Part shown: positions 23,186-32,173 of the stretch, one piece after another
Layout: each line of letters starts with the position of its first letter
Numbering within the stretch: position 1 is the stretch's first letter
NCBI GenBank assembly: GCA_021838635.1
Contig: JAKCDC010000026.1
Coordinates: 1 to 37,492 of the forward strand
From: Pseudomonadota bacterium
GTDB lineage: Bacteria > Pseudomonadota > Gammaproteobacteria > Steroidobacterales > Steroidobacteraceae
Length of the DNA stretch: 37,492 bases
Direction: 5' to 3'
Position numbers and translations under genes: made by a program
Notes under the pieces: model-generated
The model's database searches: none
The model's input: the letters and a program-made list of their open reading frames with translations, nothing else
What the model was told of the DNA's origin: nothing

Positions 23186-24496
23186 ATGCTCTCCTCGAGG
23201 CGCAAGACGCGACAGCGCGGGCCTCGACCCGGCTGCCCGGTCGGAGCCAAGCGGGCGGCGCTCGAGTTGAATAACACGGGCGTGGCGCGAGCCAGTACAC
23301 CGATCTGGGTGATGGGACTCACCAATGCCACGTTCGGCATGATGAACGGGTTTGCGGTGGTCACCCTGCCGCAGATGCTCGCCGCGGAGGGTGTTCCTGG
23401 AGGTCACATCGCGGCGATCACCGCGATCATCATCTCGCCAGGATTCTGGGCGTTTATGTTCTCACCGATGCTCGATGTGCGCCTCCGCCGGCGCACCTAT
23501 GCCCTCGCGTTCTGCGTGCTCGCCGCCGTGTGCACCGCCTATACGGTGATGCATCACAGCAACGTCGCGACTGTCGAAGCCGTGATGATTCTCGGCTATC
23601 TGTCCGCAGCCTTCTACCAGGGGGCGGTCGGGGGCTGGATGGGCAGTCTCATCCGTGCGGACGAAGACAGCCGGCTCGGCACATGGTTCAACGTTGCCAA
23701 CGTCGGCTCCAGCGGCTTGATCATCGTGGCCGGCGGTCCGCTCATCCTGCACGCCTCGGCGCTGCACGGCGCGCTGTTCATGCTCGCCGCGATGCTCACC
23801 CCGCCGGTGCTCTTCCTGTTCATCCCGGCGCCGGCGCCCGACCGAGTGCTCGCGGCGGAGAGTTTCGGGCGCTTCAGCCGCGCGGTGCTCACCTTGCTTC
23901 GCCGCCGCGACGTGCTGATCGGACTGGCGCTGTTTATGCTGCCCTCGGCCTCGTTCTCCCTCACCAACGTTCTCGGCGGCATCGGCAACGATTATCACGC
24001 CTCGGCGGCGACCGTGAGCCTGTTCGCGGGCGTCGGCTCCATGATCGCCGGGATCGGTGGCAGCTTCCTCGTTCCACAGCTCGCGCGCCGCGTGGCGCTG
24101 CGCCCGCTCTACCTGGCAATCGGCATCTGTGGGGCGCTCTTCACCCTCGGCACGCTGCTGCTGCCACGGGCGCCGTGGGCGTTCGGGTTCGTGTTCGGCG
24201 GTGAAATCATCTTCCAGGCGCTCGCGTTCACCGTCGCATTTGGTATCGCCTTTCAGATCATCGGCCCGGACAACCCGCTGGCCGCGACGCTGTTCACCGT
24301 GCTCATCGCCGCGATGAACCTGCCCATTACCTACATGGGCCTGCTCGATGGCTGGGGATATGACCGCGGCGGTCTCATCGGCAGCTTTCTGACAGATGCC
24401 GGACTCAGCATGGCGGCCTGTCTGCTGCTCGTGCTGACACTGCGCCGCTGGCTGTTTGAGCCGCAGATCGCACCGGCGCCGATGCCCGCCGAATAA
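23186..24496 (+). CDS. Major facilitator superfamily permease (AmpG-like)
   Basis: About 436 residues with twelve predicted membrane segments beginning at PIWVMGLTNATFGMMNGFAVVTLP. The order of segments, GGWMGSLIRADEDSRLGTWFNVANVGSSG and GWGYDRGGLIGSFLTDAGLS, resembles AmpG-type muropeptide permeases or other MFS carriers; the substrate is not determinable. ATG 23186 follows GGCAGG. A TTG at 23267 closer to the first membrane helix is a good alternative start. The frame is open further upstream but without homology. The gene converges on the LysR gene with 27 bp between stops. Its place after soeABC may be coincidental. Confidence 0.75.
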   Translation: MLSSRRKTRQRGPRPGCPVGAKRAALELNNTGVARASTPIWVMGLTNATFGMMNGFAVVTLPQMLAAEGVPGGHIAAITAIIISPGFWAFMFSPMLDVRLRRRTYALAFCVLAAVCTAYTVMHHSNVATVEAVMILGYLSAAFYQGAVGGWMGSLIRADEDSRLGTWFNVANVGSSGLIIVAGGPLILHASALHGALFMLAAMLTPPVLFLFIPAPAPDRVLAAESFGRFSRAVLTLLRRRDVLIGLALFMLPSASFSLTNVLGGIGNDYHASAATVSLFAGVGSMIAGIGGSFLVPQLARRVALRPLYLAIGICGALFTLGTLLLPRAPWAFGFVFGGEIIFQALAFTVAFGIAFQIIGPDNPLAATLFTVLIAAMNLPITYMGLLDGWGYDRGGLIGSFLTDAGLSMAACLLLVLTLRRWLFEPQIAPAPMPAE

Positions 24497-24523
24497 CGCC
24501 CCGCTCGGCGCTCGTGGCGCGCG

Positions 24524-25420
24524 TTAAGCCCCCGAGCCTCTATTTCGCGCGTGCGCGAACAGCTGCTGCACTAGCGGCGAGGGACTGGTCCGGAACGCGG
24601 TGACGGCGTAGAAGTGCTCAAACACGCCAGGAATGGCGCAATAGCGCTGCAGACGCCCCTCGCGCAATTCGTCCTGGACCACCACCTCGGGCACCACCGC
24701 GACAGCACCTGAATCACGCGCGAACAGGCGCAGCATCGCCATGTCGTCGACTTCCGCGGCGATCTCGACCTTGATGCGCCTGCGCTCACACCACAAATCA
24801 AACTGAGTGCGCACGTCACTGCTCGGCCCGGGCAGCACCAGGGGCATTCCGACCAAGTCCTCAGGCAGCCGCAAGCGCCGGCGCCCGGCGCGCGGCGGTC
24901 CGATCAGACACACCGACTGGCGCGAAAGCGGCACGCAGCGCCACGGCCGCTCGGTCTCGGCTACCACCGGGCGGTTCGAGAGCAAAACATCGAGGTTGTG
25001 CACGCGCAGCTGCTCCAGCAGTTCGGCAAGACTGCCGGACTGCAGCGTCAGGCGGACTTCCGTGCGACTGAACAGCGGACGCAGCAGATTCTCCGTGAAG
25101 TTGCGTGACAGCGTGGCGACCACCCCGACGCGCAGGTGCTTTTGGCGCTGTCCGAGCCCGCCGCGCACCGTCGCCATCAGCTCCTGCCCGAGCCCGAAGA
25201 TGCTGTCGGCGTAGTCGAGCACCACGGTGCCGAACTCCGTCAGGTGCAACGAGCGCCCGGCGCGCTCGAACAGCGGCTGGCCGAGATACATCTCAAGCTG
25301 ACGGATCTGCGCCGACAGCGCCGATTGCGACACGCGCAGCTGCGCGGCGGCCTGGGTCAGATGACCGCGCTGCGCGACGGTCCAGAAATAGAGCAGATGC
25401 CTGAAGTTGAGATTTCTCAT
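24524..25420 (-). CDS. LysR-type regulator of the DAB operon
   Basis: A 298-residue LysR regulator. It has an N-terminal HTH (LTQAAAQLRVSQSALSAQIRQLEMYLGQPLFERAG, residues ~21-55) and an effector-binding domain from about 90. The sequence (NFRHLLYFWTVAQ...) belongs to the NhaR/CbbR-like part of the family. It is divergently transcribed from dabB across 97 bp, an arrangement used by LysR activators controlling the neighbouring operon. It may respond to inorganic-carbon status as CbbR-type proteins do, which is inference from context. A perfect 6+1+6 palindrome lies in the shared region. Confidence 0.9.
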   Translation of the reverse strand: MRNLNFRHLLYFWTVAQRGHLTQAAAQLRVSQSALSAQIRQLEMYLGQPLFERAGRSLHLTEFGTVVLDYADSIFGLGQELMATVRGGLGQRQKHLRVGVVATLSRNFTENLLRPLFSRTEVRLTLQSGSLAELLEQLRVHNLDVLLSNRPVVAETERPWRCVPLSRQSVCLIGPPRAGRRRLRLPEDLVGMPLVLPGPSSDVRTQFDLWCERRRIKVEIAAEVDDMAMLRLFARDSGAVAVVPEVVVQDELREGRLQRYCAIPGVFEHFYAVTAFRTSPSPLVQQLFAHARNRGSGA

Positions 25421-25433
25421 GTTCTTTTTTCTC

Positions 25434-25446
25434 GAACGATTCGTTC
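25434..25446. promoter_or_regulatory. Candidate LysR operator between the regulator and dabB
   Basis: GAACGA-T-TCGTTC is a perfect inverted repeat. It is followed by two direct copies of TTCTATTT (25444-25451 and 25453-25460) in AT-rich DNA. LysR regulators bind such sites between divergent genes, and the repeats after the palindrome may be the activation site near the dabB promoter. Confidence 0.5.
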
Positions 25447-25517
25447 TATTTATTCTATTTTACAGATCTTCCTCGTCCGCGAATACTCCCTCGCGTCGCC
25501 CGCCCCCCGGAGTACGC

Positions 25518-27083
25518 ATGCTGCATCACCCGCACTGGACCGCCTGGCTCGTTCCGCTGCTCTACCTGCTCGGCGCCACCGCCGGCGCGCTGCGCCGCCG
25601 CGCACTCTGGCCAGCGCTCGCGTGGGCCTCGGGCAGCGCGCTCGCAGGAGCGCTCGCCGGGGACATCAGCCGCCTGGTGCCGGATCTGGCATTCGGTCCG
25701 CACAATGGTCCGGCTGCCGCGGTGATGACCTTGATCACGTTTTTGGGCTGGATCATCGCGCGCTACTCGCGCGGCAATCTCGCCGGCGAGGCCGGTGAGC
25801 GGCGCTTCGTGTGCGCCTTGCTGCTGACGCTCGCCGGTGTGAGTGCCGTGGTGGCGGCGCGTAACTTCGCCGTGTTGGTGCTGACCTGGGCCGCCAGTAG
25901 CGCCGCGCTGCACCCACTCCTGACACACTACCGCGAGCGGCCCGCGGCTCGCATCGTTGCGCGCAAGAAATTCCTCGCCAGCCGGCTGGCCGATGGGTGC
26001 CTGCTCGGCGCGGCGCTGCTGCTCTATAGCCGCTGGCACACCCTTGGACTGACACCCCTGGCGCGGATGATCACCACTCATGGCGCGAGCGGCCCCGAAG
26101 CGCAGTGCGCCGCGCTGTTGCTCGCCGCGGCCGTGCTGTTGAAATCGGCTCAGCTACCTCTGCACGGCTGGCTGGTACAGGTCATGGAGGCGCCGACCAG
26201 TGTCTCGGCTCTGATGCACGCCGGCGTGGTTAATCTTGGCGGCTACGTGCTGATCCGCCTCGCCCCGCTGATCAGCGCATCGCTGCCGGCCCAGGGGCTG
26301 CTGGTGATCGTCGGCAGCACGACCGCAGCGCTCGCCGGACTCACCCTGATGACCTGTCCCACGCGCAAGACACGCCTTGCCTGGTCGACCTGCTCGCAGA
26401 TGGGGCTGATGGTCGCCGAATGCGGTCTGGGACTGTACGGCCTGGCCCTGCTGCATCTGCTCGGCCATGCGCTCTACAAGGCGCACGCGTTCCTCTGCTC
26501 GGGCGAGGCGGTGCGCGAGAGCGCCGAGGTGCGCATGGGAGCTGAACCGCGATTGCGCGCGCCGTACGCGCCGCTGCTCGGGCTCGCACTTGCCGCCGGC
26601 CTGGTCGCAGGCTCGGCGCGCCTGTGGCACACCGTCGTGCGCGCCCCGACGGTGCCCTGGATCGCACTGCTGGTATGCACGCTCGGGGTCGCTACGCTGC
26701 TGTGGGACGGTGTGCCGAGTCTCGCCACCCGGACCCGCAACCTCCTGGCGGCCGCCCTCGCCGTACAGCTGTATCTGCTCTGGCACTTCACGATGAATCG
26801 GGGCCTGGGTGTCCCCTCGGCCCACCCGGCGCCGCTGCTGGCGCTGTACGGCGCGCTCTGTGTGGTCGGGCTGTACTGGGCACAGGGGCGCCTCTGGCGC
26901 GCCGGCGCCGCGACGCGCCACTCGCGCCTCTACTCGCGCCTCTACGTATGGGCCGCGGCCGGGTACTTCCTCGATGAGCCGGTCACGCGGCTCGTCACGT
27001 CGCGATGGCCCTGGTGCGGCGTGCGCCGCCTGGACAGACGCCTCGGCCCGTGGCTGGCACCGCACGAACGGGGCGCGGCGTGA
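25518..27083 (+). CDS. dabB: DabB: ion-conducting membrane subunit of the DAB inorganic-carbon system
   Basis: A 521-residue polytopic protein of the NuoL/MrpA (ND5-like) family. The conserved antiporter-type core is visible: K209 in LLKSAQLPLHGWLVQVMEAPTSVSALMHAG, with H216 and H234. Followed directly by DabA, it is assigned as DabB, which couples H+ or Na+ movement to CO2 hydration by its partner. The start ATG 25518 gives a first membrane helix at LVPLLYLLGATAGAL. An upstream frame is open but contains the promoter. It lacks the other complex I subunits nearby, so it is not part of a Nuo operon. It overlaps dabA by 4 bp. Confidence 0.92.
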   Translation: MLHHPHWTAWLVPLLYLLGATAGALRRRALWPALAWASGSALAGALAGDISRLVPDLAFGPHNGPAAAVMTLITFLGWIIARYSRGNLAGEAGERRFVCALLLTLAGVSAVVAARNFAVLVLTWAASSAALHPLLTHYRERPAARIVARKKFLASRLADGCLLGAALLLYSRWHTLGLTPLARMITTHGASGPEAQCAALLLAAAVLLKSAQLPLHGWLVQVMEAPTSVSALMHAGVVNLGGYVLIRLAPLISASLPAQGLLVIVGSTTAALAGLTLMTCPTRKTRLAWSTCSQMGLMVAECGLGLYGLALLHLLGHALYKAHAFLCSGEAVRESAEVRMGAEPRLRAPYAPLLGLALAAGLVAGSARLWHTVVRAPTVPWIALLVCTLGVATLLWDGVPSLATRTRNLLAAALAVQLYLLWHFTMNRGLGVPSAHPAPLLALYGALCVVGLYWAQGRLWRAGAATRHSRLYSRLYVWAAAGYFLDEPVTRLVTSRWPWCGVRRLDRRLGPWLAPHERGAA

Positions 27084-29566
27084 GCGGCCCGGCGACACAC
27101 CCAATGCGACAGCGCAGCCCGAGTCTGCACCGTGCGGCACTCGAGGCGGCCTGCCGCACCATCGCGCCCGCCTGGCCGCTCGATCGCCAGGTCGCGGTCA
27201 GCCCCTACTGGGGCTATCGAGCGCTGCCCTTCGGCACGACGGCCGAGCGGCTGCAGCGCCTCTGCGGCGCGCCGCTGACCTGGGCGCGCCCTCAGTACCT
27301 GCACGCCTGGCAAGAGGGACAGATCGAGCGGACGCACCTCGAGCAGGCCCTGCGCGAACAGCCGGTGGTCGCCAGTATCGCGGCCGCCGTGCGGGCGCTC
27401 GAGCAGCCGGTTGCGGCCGCGGAGGGACTGCCGCTGCTCAGCGACCGGCTCGACGCCGATCCGCTCCGGTGCGGCGCGATTCCCTGGCGCCTGCGCATCA
27501 CGGAGCAGATCAGCGAGTACTGTGCGGCCTACTTCGACCGGCTGCAGACCGACGCAGCGCCGCAGCGCCGGCTCGGGCTGTTCGCGGGCTGGCGCGCGGC
27601 GCTGCTTGAGGATCAGCGCTTGCGTCCGCTGCACGGACGCGCTGCACAGGTGCCCGAGCAGACCGACGCGGCGCTTCACTGGGCGCTCGATCGGCTGGCC
27701 GTGCGCGATACACAACTGGCCGAGCTGCTCGAAGTGATTGCCCGGCGCATCGACGGCTGGGCGGCCTGGTGCGCCTACTTGCGCTGGGAGGCGGCACTTG
27801 CCGGGGGCGCGGATGATCACTTGGCGCAGTTGCTCGTGATCCGCCTCAGCTGGGAGGCGCTGCTACACGACGGGCGGCACGATGTGCGCTCCGTATGGTG
27901 GGACTGGCTCAAACAGTGGAACGCCGCGATCACCGCCCAGCCCCCTGTCTCCCTTGGTATCGACCTGCTTTGGCAGCGCGCGCACGAGATCGCCTATCAG
28001 AGCCGTCTCTTCGGTGCGCTCGCCGCGCCCCACGAGGCGGGCCCCGCCGCACAGCCCGCCGCGCCGCGCGCACAGCTCGTGTTCTGCATCGACGTGCGCT
28101 CAGAGCGCATGCGGCGCGCCGTCGAGCAGACCGATTGCGGCGTGCGCACGTATGGGTTTGCAGGCTTCTTCGGTCTGCCCCTGCGCTACACCCCGCTCGG
28201 GACCTCGCTCGAACAGCACCAGCTGCCCGCACTGTTCGCTGCGACGCTCAGCGCAAGTGACACGAGCGGAAGCACCAACACAGACCAACGGCTCGCCGAC
28301 CGGCGCCAACGGACACTGCAGCGGCGCGCGAGCCTGCAACCGTTCTCGCGTCTGCCGACCGGCGCATTCAGCACCGTGGAGATCCTCGGCCTCACCTATC
28401 TGCCAAGGTTACTCGCTCGCACGTTCGGGCGCGCGCCGCAGAGCCCCGCACACATCGGACTCAAACGCGCCGAGCACGCTTCGCTCCGCCCGCAGCTGAT
28501 CGGCGGTGGCCCCGACACACTCGCCGAACAGGCGCAGCTCGCGGCGCGCATCCTGCGCGCCATGGGACTCCAGCGCCCCTCGGCCCGACTGCTCGTGCTG
28601 ATCGGCCACAATGCACGCACCGCCAACAACCCACAGGCCGCCGCGCTCGCGTGCGGCGCCTGCGGTGGTCACAGCGGCGAGGTGAACGCGCGCACGCTGG
28701 CTGGCCTGCTGAACGATCCGGCGGTGCGCCATGCACTCGCCGGCCACGACGTATCGCTCCCGGAGGACACGGTGGTGATCGCCGGGCTGCACGACACCGT
28801 GACGGACACCGTCGAGTTGTTCGCCCCGCCGCAGCTTCCGGCCAGTCACGCAGCGGAGCTTGAGCAGCTGCGCGACACGCTACGGCGCGCCGGCGCGCAG
28901 GTACGCCGCGAGCGTGCCGCCGATCTGGGGCTTGCGCATCTTGGGGGACGGGACTCGGCTCTGCTGCGCCGACTGCAGCGGCGCACACGCGACTGGGCCG
29001 AAGTGCGGCCCGAGTGGGGGCTTGCAGGCAACGCGGCGCTCATCCTCGCACCGCGCGAGAGGACCCGTGGCATCGATCTTCAGGGACGGGTCTTCCTGCA
29101 TGAGTACCACGCCACGGAGGACCCCGACGGCGCACTGCTTGAGCAACTGCTGGCCGGCCCTCTGCTCGTGGCACACTGGATCAACCTGCAGTACTACGGC
29201 TCAACCGTCGATCCGCAGCGCTTCGGCAGCGGTGACAAGCTGCTGCACAACGTGCTCGGCGGGCGCATCGGGGTTCTCGAAGGACACAGCGGGGACCTGC
29301 GCATCGGACTGGCGCGCCAGTCCGTGCACGACGGCACCGCCTGGCGACACGCGCCGCTGCGCCTGACGGTGCTCATCGATGCGCCGCGCGAGCGGATCGA
29401 ACGGATCGTCCAGCGCCAGTCCGACGTGCTGCAACTGGTCGAAAACCAATGGCTGTACCTGTACCGCCTGTGCGAGCCGTGCCCCGAGCGCCTGTTTGAT
29501 CCGCACCGCGCACGGCACGCCACCAGATCCGCAGCCCTCGAGGAGTCCTCAGAGGTGCAGGTATGA
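27080..29566 (+). CDS. dabA: DabA: carbonic-anhydrase-like subunit of the DAB system (DUF2309)
   Basis: An 828-residue DUF2309 protein. By comparison with Halothiobacillus DabA the zinc-site residues are C336 and D338 (CIDVRSE), H510 (LIGHNARTANNP) and C525 (CGACGG). The spacing matches the known C351/D353/H524/C539 with a shift of 14 to 15 residues. DabAB is an energy-driven CO2 hydration pump: CO2 entering the cell is converted to bicarbonate, which cannot leave, and feeds RuBisCO. GTG 27080 overlaps the dabB stop (GTGA). An ATG 24 bp further in is also possible. The protein is peripheral on the cytoplasmic side of DabB. Its stop overlaps cysD by 4 bp. Confidence 0.95.
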   Translation: MSGPATHPMRQRSPSLHRAALEAACRTIAPAWPLDRQVAVSPYWGYRALPFGTTAERLQRLCGAPLTWARPQYLHAWQEGQIERTHLEQALREQPVVASIAAAVRALEQPVAAAEGLPLLSDRLDADPLRCGAIPWRLRITEQISEYCAAYFDRLQTDAAPQRRLGLFAGWRAALLEDQRLRPLHGRAAQVPEQTDAALHWALDRLAVRDTQLAELLEVIARRIDGWAAWCAYLRWEAALAGGADDHLAQLLVIRLSWEALLHDGRHDVRSVWWDWLKQWNAAITAQPPVSLGIDLLWQRAHEIAYQSRLFGALAAPHEAGPAAQPAAPRAQLVFCIDVRSERMRRAVEQTDCGVRTYGFAGFFGLPLRYTPLGTSLEQHQLPALFAATLSASDTSGSTNTDQRLADRRQRTLQRRASLQPFSRLPTGAFSTVEILGLTYLPRLLARTFGRAPQSPAHIGLKRAEHASLRPQLIGGGPDTLAEQAQLAARILRAMGLQRPSARLLVLIGHNARTANNPQAAALACGACGGHSGEVNARTLAGLLNDPAVRHALAGHDVSLPEDTVVIAGLHDTVTDTVELFAPPQLPASHAAELEQLRDTLRRAGAQVRRERAADLGLAHLGGRDSALLRRLQRRTRDWAEVRPEWGLAGNAALILAPRERTRGIDLQGRVFLHEYHATEDPDGALLEQLLAGPLLVAHWINLQYYGSTVDPQRFGSGDKLLHNVLGGRIGVLEGHSGDLRIGLARQSVHDGTAWRHAPLRLTVLIDAPRERIERIVQRQSDVLQLVENQWLYLYRLCEPCPERLFDPHRARHATRSAALEESSEVQV

Positions 29567-30513
29567 CGAGCGCCTGCGAACCGGCGCAGCGCCCGAACGT
29601 GCCGCCCCCGAAGGTACCAGGCGCCTCGCTCGCGACGCTAGAGTCCGAGGCGATTCACATCCTGCGTGAAGCCATCGCCGAGGCGCGCAACCCCGTGCTC
29701 CTGTTCTCCGCCGGCAAAGACTCCACCGTGCTCGCCCATCTGGCGTGCCGCGCCTTTTTTCCCTCGCGCCCCCCGGTGCCGCTGCTGCACATCGATTCGA
29801 CCTGGGAGTTCCGCGAACTGCTGCAGTTCCGCGACCGATTCGCGCATCGGTACGGCTTTCAGTTGCGCGTGCATCACAACGAGGCCGGCCGCGCCGCCGG
29901 CATCAACCCGTTCGAGCATGGCGATCGTTACACGACGGTGATGCGCACCGAGGCGCTGAAGAGTGCGCTCGATGCGGGTCGATACGACATCATCCTCGGC
30001 GGTGCCCGGCGCGACGAAGAGCGCTCGCGCGCCAAGGAGCGCATCGTCTCGGTGCGTGGTCCGCACCACACCTGGGAGCCGCGCCGCCAACGACCGGAGC
30101 TGTGGAACTTGTTTAATTTCCGTCTCGGCCCGCAGGAGAGCGCACGTGTCTTCCCGCTGTCGAACTGGACCGAACTCGACGTGCTCACCTATGCCCTGGC
30201 GCGCGACATCGAACTGGCGCCGCTCTATCTGGCGCGTCCCCGTGCCGTGCTGAGGCGCGACGGACAGCTCATGGTCATCGATGAGCCGCAGCGCATGCCG
30301 TTGCGGCCGGGAGAGATTCCCGAAGTGCGCAAGGTTCGCTTTCGTACGCTCGGATGCTGGCCGGTCACCGCGGCGGAGGCGTCCGACGCCGAGACACTCG
30401 CGGCGGTCGTCGCCGAGACTCTGCGCTCGCGCCAGTCCGAGCGCAGCGGCCGGCTCGCCGATCGCGACGCCGGCGGCTCGCTCGAGCAGCACAAGCGTGA
30501 AGGCTATTTCTGA
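29563..30513 (+). CDS. cysD: Sulfate adenylyltransferase subunit 2 (CysD), without CysN
   Basis: A 316-residue member of the PAPS-reductase/CysD family. It has the PP-loop SAGKDS (49-54), GGARRDEERSRAKERI, LPLRPGE-like segments and GCWPVTAAEAS. The closing segment RQSERSGRLADRDAGGSLEQHKREGYF is a diagnostic CysD ending, 27 residues long at the C-terminus. CysD transfers AMP from ATP to sulfate, but normally only with the GTPase CysN. No cysN or cysC lies downstream; instead a small unknown protein and TspO follow. The ATG overlaps the dabA stop by 4 bp, so the cell expresses them together. The cysN copy may be elsewhere, or this CysD may have another role. Confidence 0.92.
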   Translation: MTSACEPAQRPNVPPPKVPGASLATLESEAIHILREAIAEARNPVLLFSAGKDSTVLAHLACRAFFPSRPPVPLLHIDSTWEFRELLQFRDRFAHRYGFQLRVHHNEAGRAAGINPFEHGDRYTTVMRTEALKSALDAGRYDIILGGARRDEERSRAKERIVSVRGPHHTWEPRRQRPELWNLFNFRLGPQESARVFPLSNWTELDVLTYALARDIELAPLYLARPRAVLRRDGQLMVIDEPQRMPLRPGEIPEVRKVRFRTLGCWPVTAAEASDAETLAAVVAETLRSRQSERSGRLADRDAGGSLEQHKREGYF

Positions 30514-30535
30514 TGTCGCGTGAGGAGAGTAGACT

Positions 30536-30802
30536 ATGTCCCCCTGCACTGCCGAGATCGATCTGATCAGCGCTGAACGGCGCATTCAACATGCGCTCGG
30601 GCACCCGGCCCTCAGCGGGTGGCTAAAAGACACGCTGCGGTCGGCCTTCGAGCGCGAGCCGCTTGCCCTCGCCAACGATCTGGAACTGCTCGGGCATTTG
30701 CTGCGCCCCTGGACGGAGGCGTTCATCGCCCACGAGGGCCACCCCCGACAGACCGATGGCGTGCACGGCGCCACGCCCGGTACGCCCTGTGACGTGGCTT
30801 GA
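30536..30802 (+). CDS. Hypothetical 88-residue protein
   Basis: Start ATG 30536 is preceded by a good ribosome-binding site (GAGGAGAG, 30523-30530) 22 bp after cysD, so it is likely part of the dab operon. It has a helical N-terminal part (AEIDLISAERRIQHALGHP, SGWLKDTLRSAFEREPLALANDLELLGHLLRPWTEAF) and a short polar tail. There is no signal or membrane segment. I do not recognise the family. Its codon use and position support a real gene. It ends at 30802 in a TTGA that could overlap an alternative TspO start. Confidence 0.6.
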   Translation: MSPCTAEIDLISAERRIQHALGHPALSGWLKDTLRSAFEREPLALANDLELLGHLLRPWTEAFIAHEGHPRQTDGVHGATPGTPCDVA

Positions 30803-30828
30803 CCGGATCGCGCGCACTGCCGCAGGCT

Positions 30829-31344
30829 ATGCGGATGATGCTGCCCTCCTCCTGCGAGCTCACCGACCGCCGGCACTCCCTGCGGCGGCTCGTGAGGTCG
30901 CTATTGCTGGCATACGCGGCCGCGGCCGTCGGGGCCATCGCCTCGATCGATGCCGCAACCTTCTACGCTCATCTGGTGCGCCCGGCCTGGGCACCGCCCG
31001 GATGGGTGTTCGGCCCGGTCTGGACCGCGCTGTATGGAATGATGGGCTTCGCACTGTGGCGGGTCTGGCAGGTCCGACCCGCGAAATCGAGCGCGGTGCT
31101 GCTCTTTTATGCACAACTTGTCGTTAATGCGGTCTGGTCATGGCTTTTCTTCCGGTGGCACCTCGGCGCGGTGGCCTTTGTCTGGATCGTTCTGCTCGTG
31201 GTGCTGCTCGGGATCACGGTGAGGGTATTCTGGCGCATCAGTCGAGTGGCCGGCGCGCTGCTGCTGCCCTACCTCGCCTGGGTGCTGTTTGCGTGCGCGC
31301 TCTCCTGGGCGGTCTGGCGCGCCAATCCCGCCTCGCTCGGCTGA
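30829..31344 (+). CDS. tspO: TspO/MBR-family tryptophan-rich membrane protein
   Basis: A TspO protein of about 171 residues with five membrane helices. The motif ATFYAHLVRPAWAPPGWVFGPVWTALYGMMGFALWRVW and the later NAVWSWLFFRWHLGAVAFVWI carry the tryptophans and PP pair typical of the family. TspO proteins bind porphyrins and other ligands and are associated with stress or tetrapyrrole metabolism. I start at ATG 30829, with two further ATGs within 15 bp. A TTG at 30799, overlapping the previous stop, is possible. It closes the plus-strand run and converges with the LytTR gene. Confidence 0.9.
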   Translation: MRMMLPSSCELTDRRHSLRRLVRSLLLAYAAAAVGAIASIDAATFYAHLVRPAWAPPGWVFGPVWTALYGMMGFALWRVWQVRPAKSSAVLLFYAQLVVNAVWSWLFFRWHLGAVAFVWIVLLVVLLGITVRVFWRISRVAGALLLPYLAWVLFACALSWAVWRANPASLG

Positions 31345-31377
31345 TGCGACAGCGCCGGGGGCTCGGCACCCTGCACT

Positions 31378-32160
31378 TCAGCCGACGGTATATCGCGCGA
31401 GATGCAAACGCACTGTCTCCCGATAACCCTCCGCGCTCGTCACCGTCGCACCGCCGCTGAGCACCAGGATGTAATCGCCACGGCGGGTGCGGCTGATCCG
31501 GCGCACGTGGTTGAAATTGACCAGACAGGAGCGGCTGACCCGCAGCAACGGTTGGGTGCCCAGCGCTTGCTGTGCCGCGCGCAGCGTCGCTCGCAGAATG
31601 TGCGCCTCGGAGCCCACATTCAGTCTGACGTAATTGCGTTCGGCGCTCGCCGCCTCGATCTGCTCGGCATCGAGCACTTGCCGGTCACTGCCGGTCCCGA
31701 CGACTAGACGCGGCCGACGGGCAACGCGTGCCGCGCGGGCCCGCTGCAGGTGCTCGAGCGCCGCCTCCAGTGCCTCTTGACGCGCCGCACTGCGCTCGGC
31801 CCTCAGGCGCCACCGGACGCGCTCGAGGGTATCGTGAAAGCGCGCCGCGTCGAACGGCTTGAGCAGATAGTCCGCTGCGCTCAGTTCGAACGCTTGCGCC
31901 GCATAGCGCATATGGGCCGTAACGAAGACCACCACAGGCGGCCGGGGCGCCTCCAGCGCACGGGCCAGCGTCACGCCATCGAGTGCATCCATCTCAATAT
32001 CGAGAAAGATCGCATCCGGAGGCGTGCTCTGCACGGCCTGCAGCGCTGTGTGCCCGTCCGCATACTCCCCAAGAATCTGCAGATCCGGTTCGGCGGCACA
32101 ATATTCGCGCAGCAGCCTGCGGCCAGAGGCCTCGTCATCCACGATCATCGCCGTCAGCAT
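31378..32160 (-). CDS. LytTR-family response regulator
   Basis: A 260-residue regulator. The receiver domain has acidic pocket D8/D9, phosphoacceptor D54 (IFLDIEMD), T81 and K101 (LLKPFD). A linker at ~115-150 is followed by a LytTR DNA-binding domain (~155-258; IEAASAERNYVRLNVG, LLRVSRSCLVNFNHVRRI). ATG 32160 begins exactly at the receiver strand; the longer open frame upstream overlaps the kinase end. It is 13 bp from the kinase stop and surely pairs with it. LytTR regulators of the LytR/AlgR type bind pairs of 9-10 bp repeats spaced about 21 bp apart. Such a pair lies upstream of the kinase gene. Confidence 0.93.
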   Translation of the reverse strand: MLTAMIVDDEASGRRLLREYCAAEPDLQILGEYADGHTALQAVQSTPPDAIFLDIEMDALDGVTLARALEAPRPPVVVFVTAHMRYAAQAFELSAADYLLKPFDAARFHDTLERVRWRLRAERSAARQEALEAALEHLQRARAARVARRPRLVVGTGSDRQVLDAEQIEAASAERNYVRLNVGSEAHILRATLRAAQQALGTQPLLRVSRSCLVNFNHVRRISRTRRGDYILVLSGGATVTSAEGYRETVRLHLARYTVG

Positions 32161-32173
32161 CGATCGCCCCTCC

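Noticed and set aside
22881-23270. Possible small secreted protein upstream of the MFS gene
   Set aside because: No ribosome-binding site, low-complexity tail and overlap with the MFS start; the hydrophobic stretch alone is not enough.
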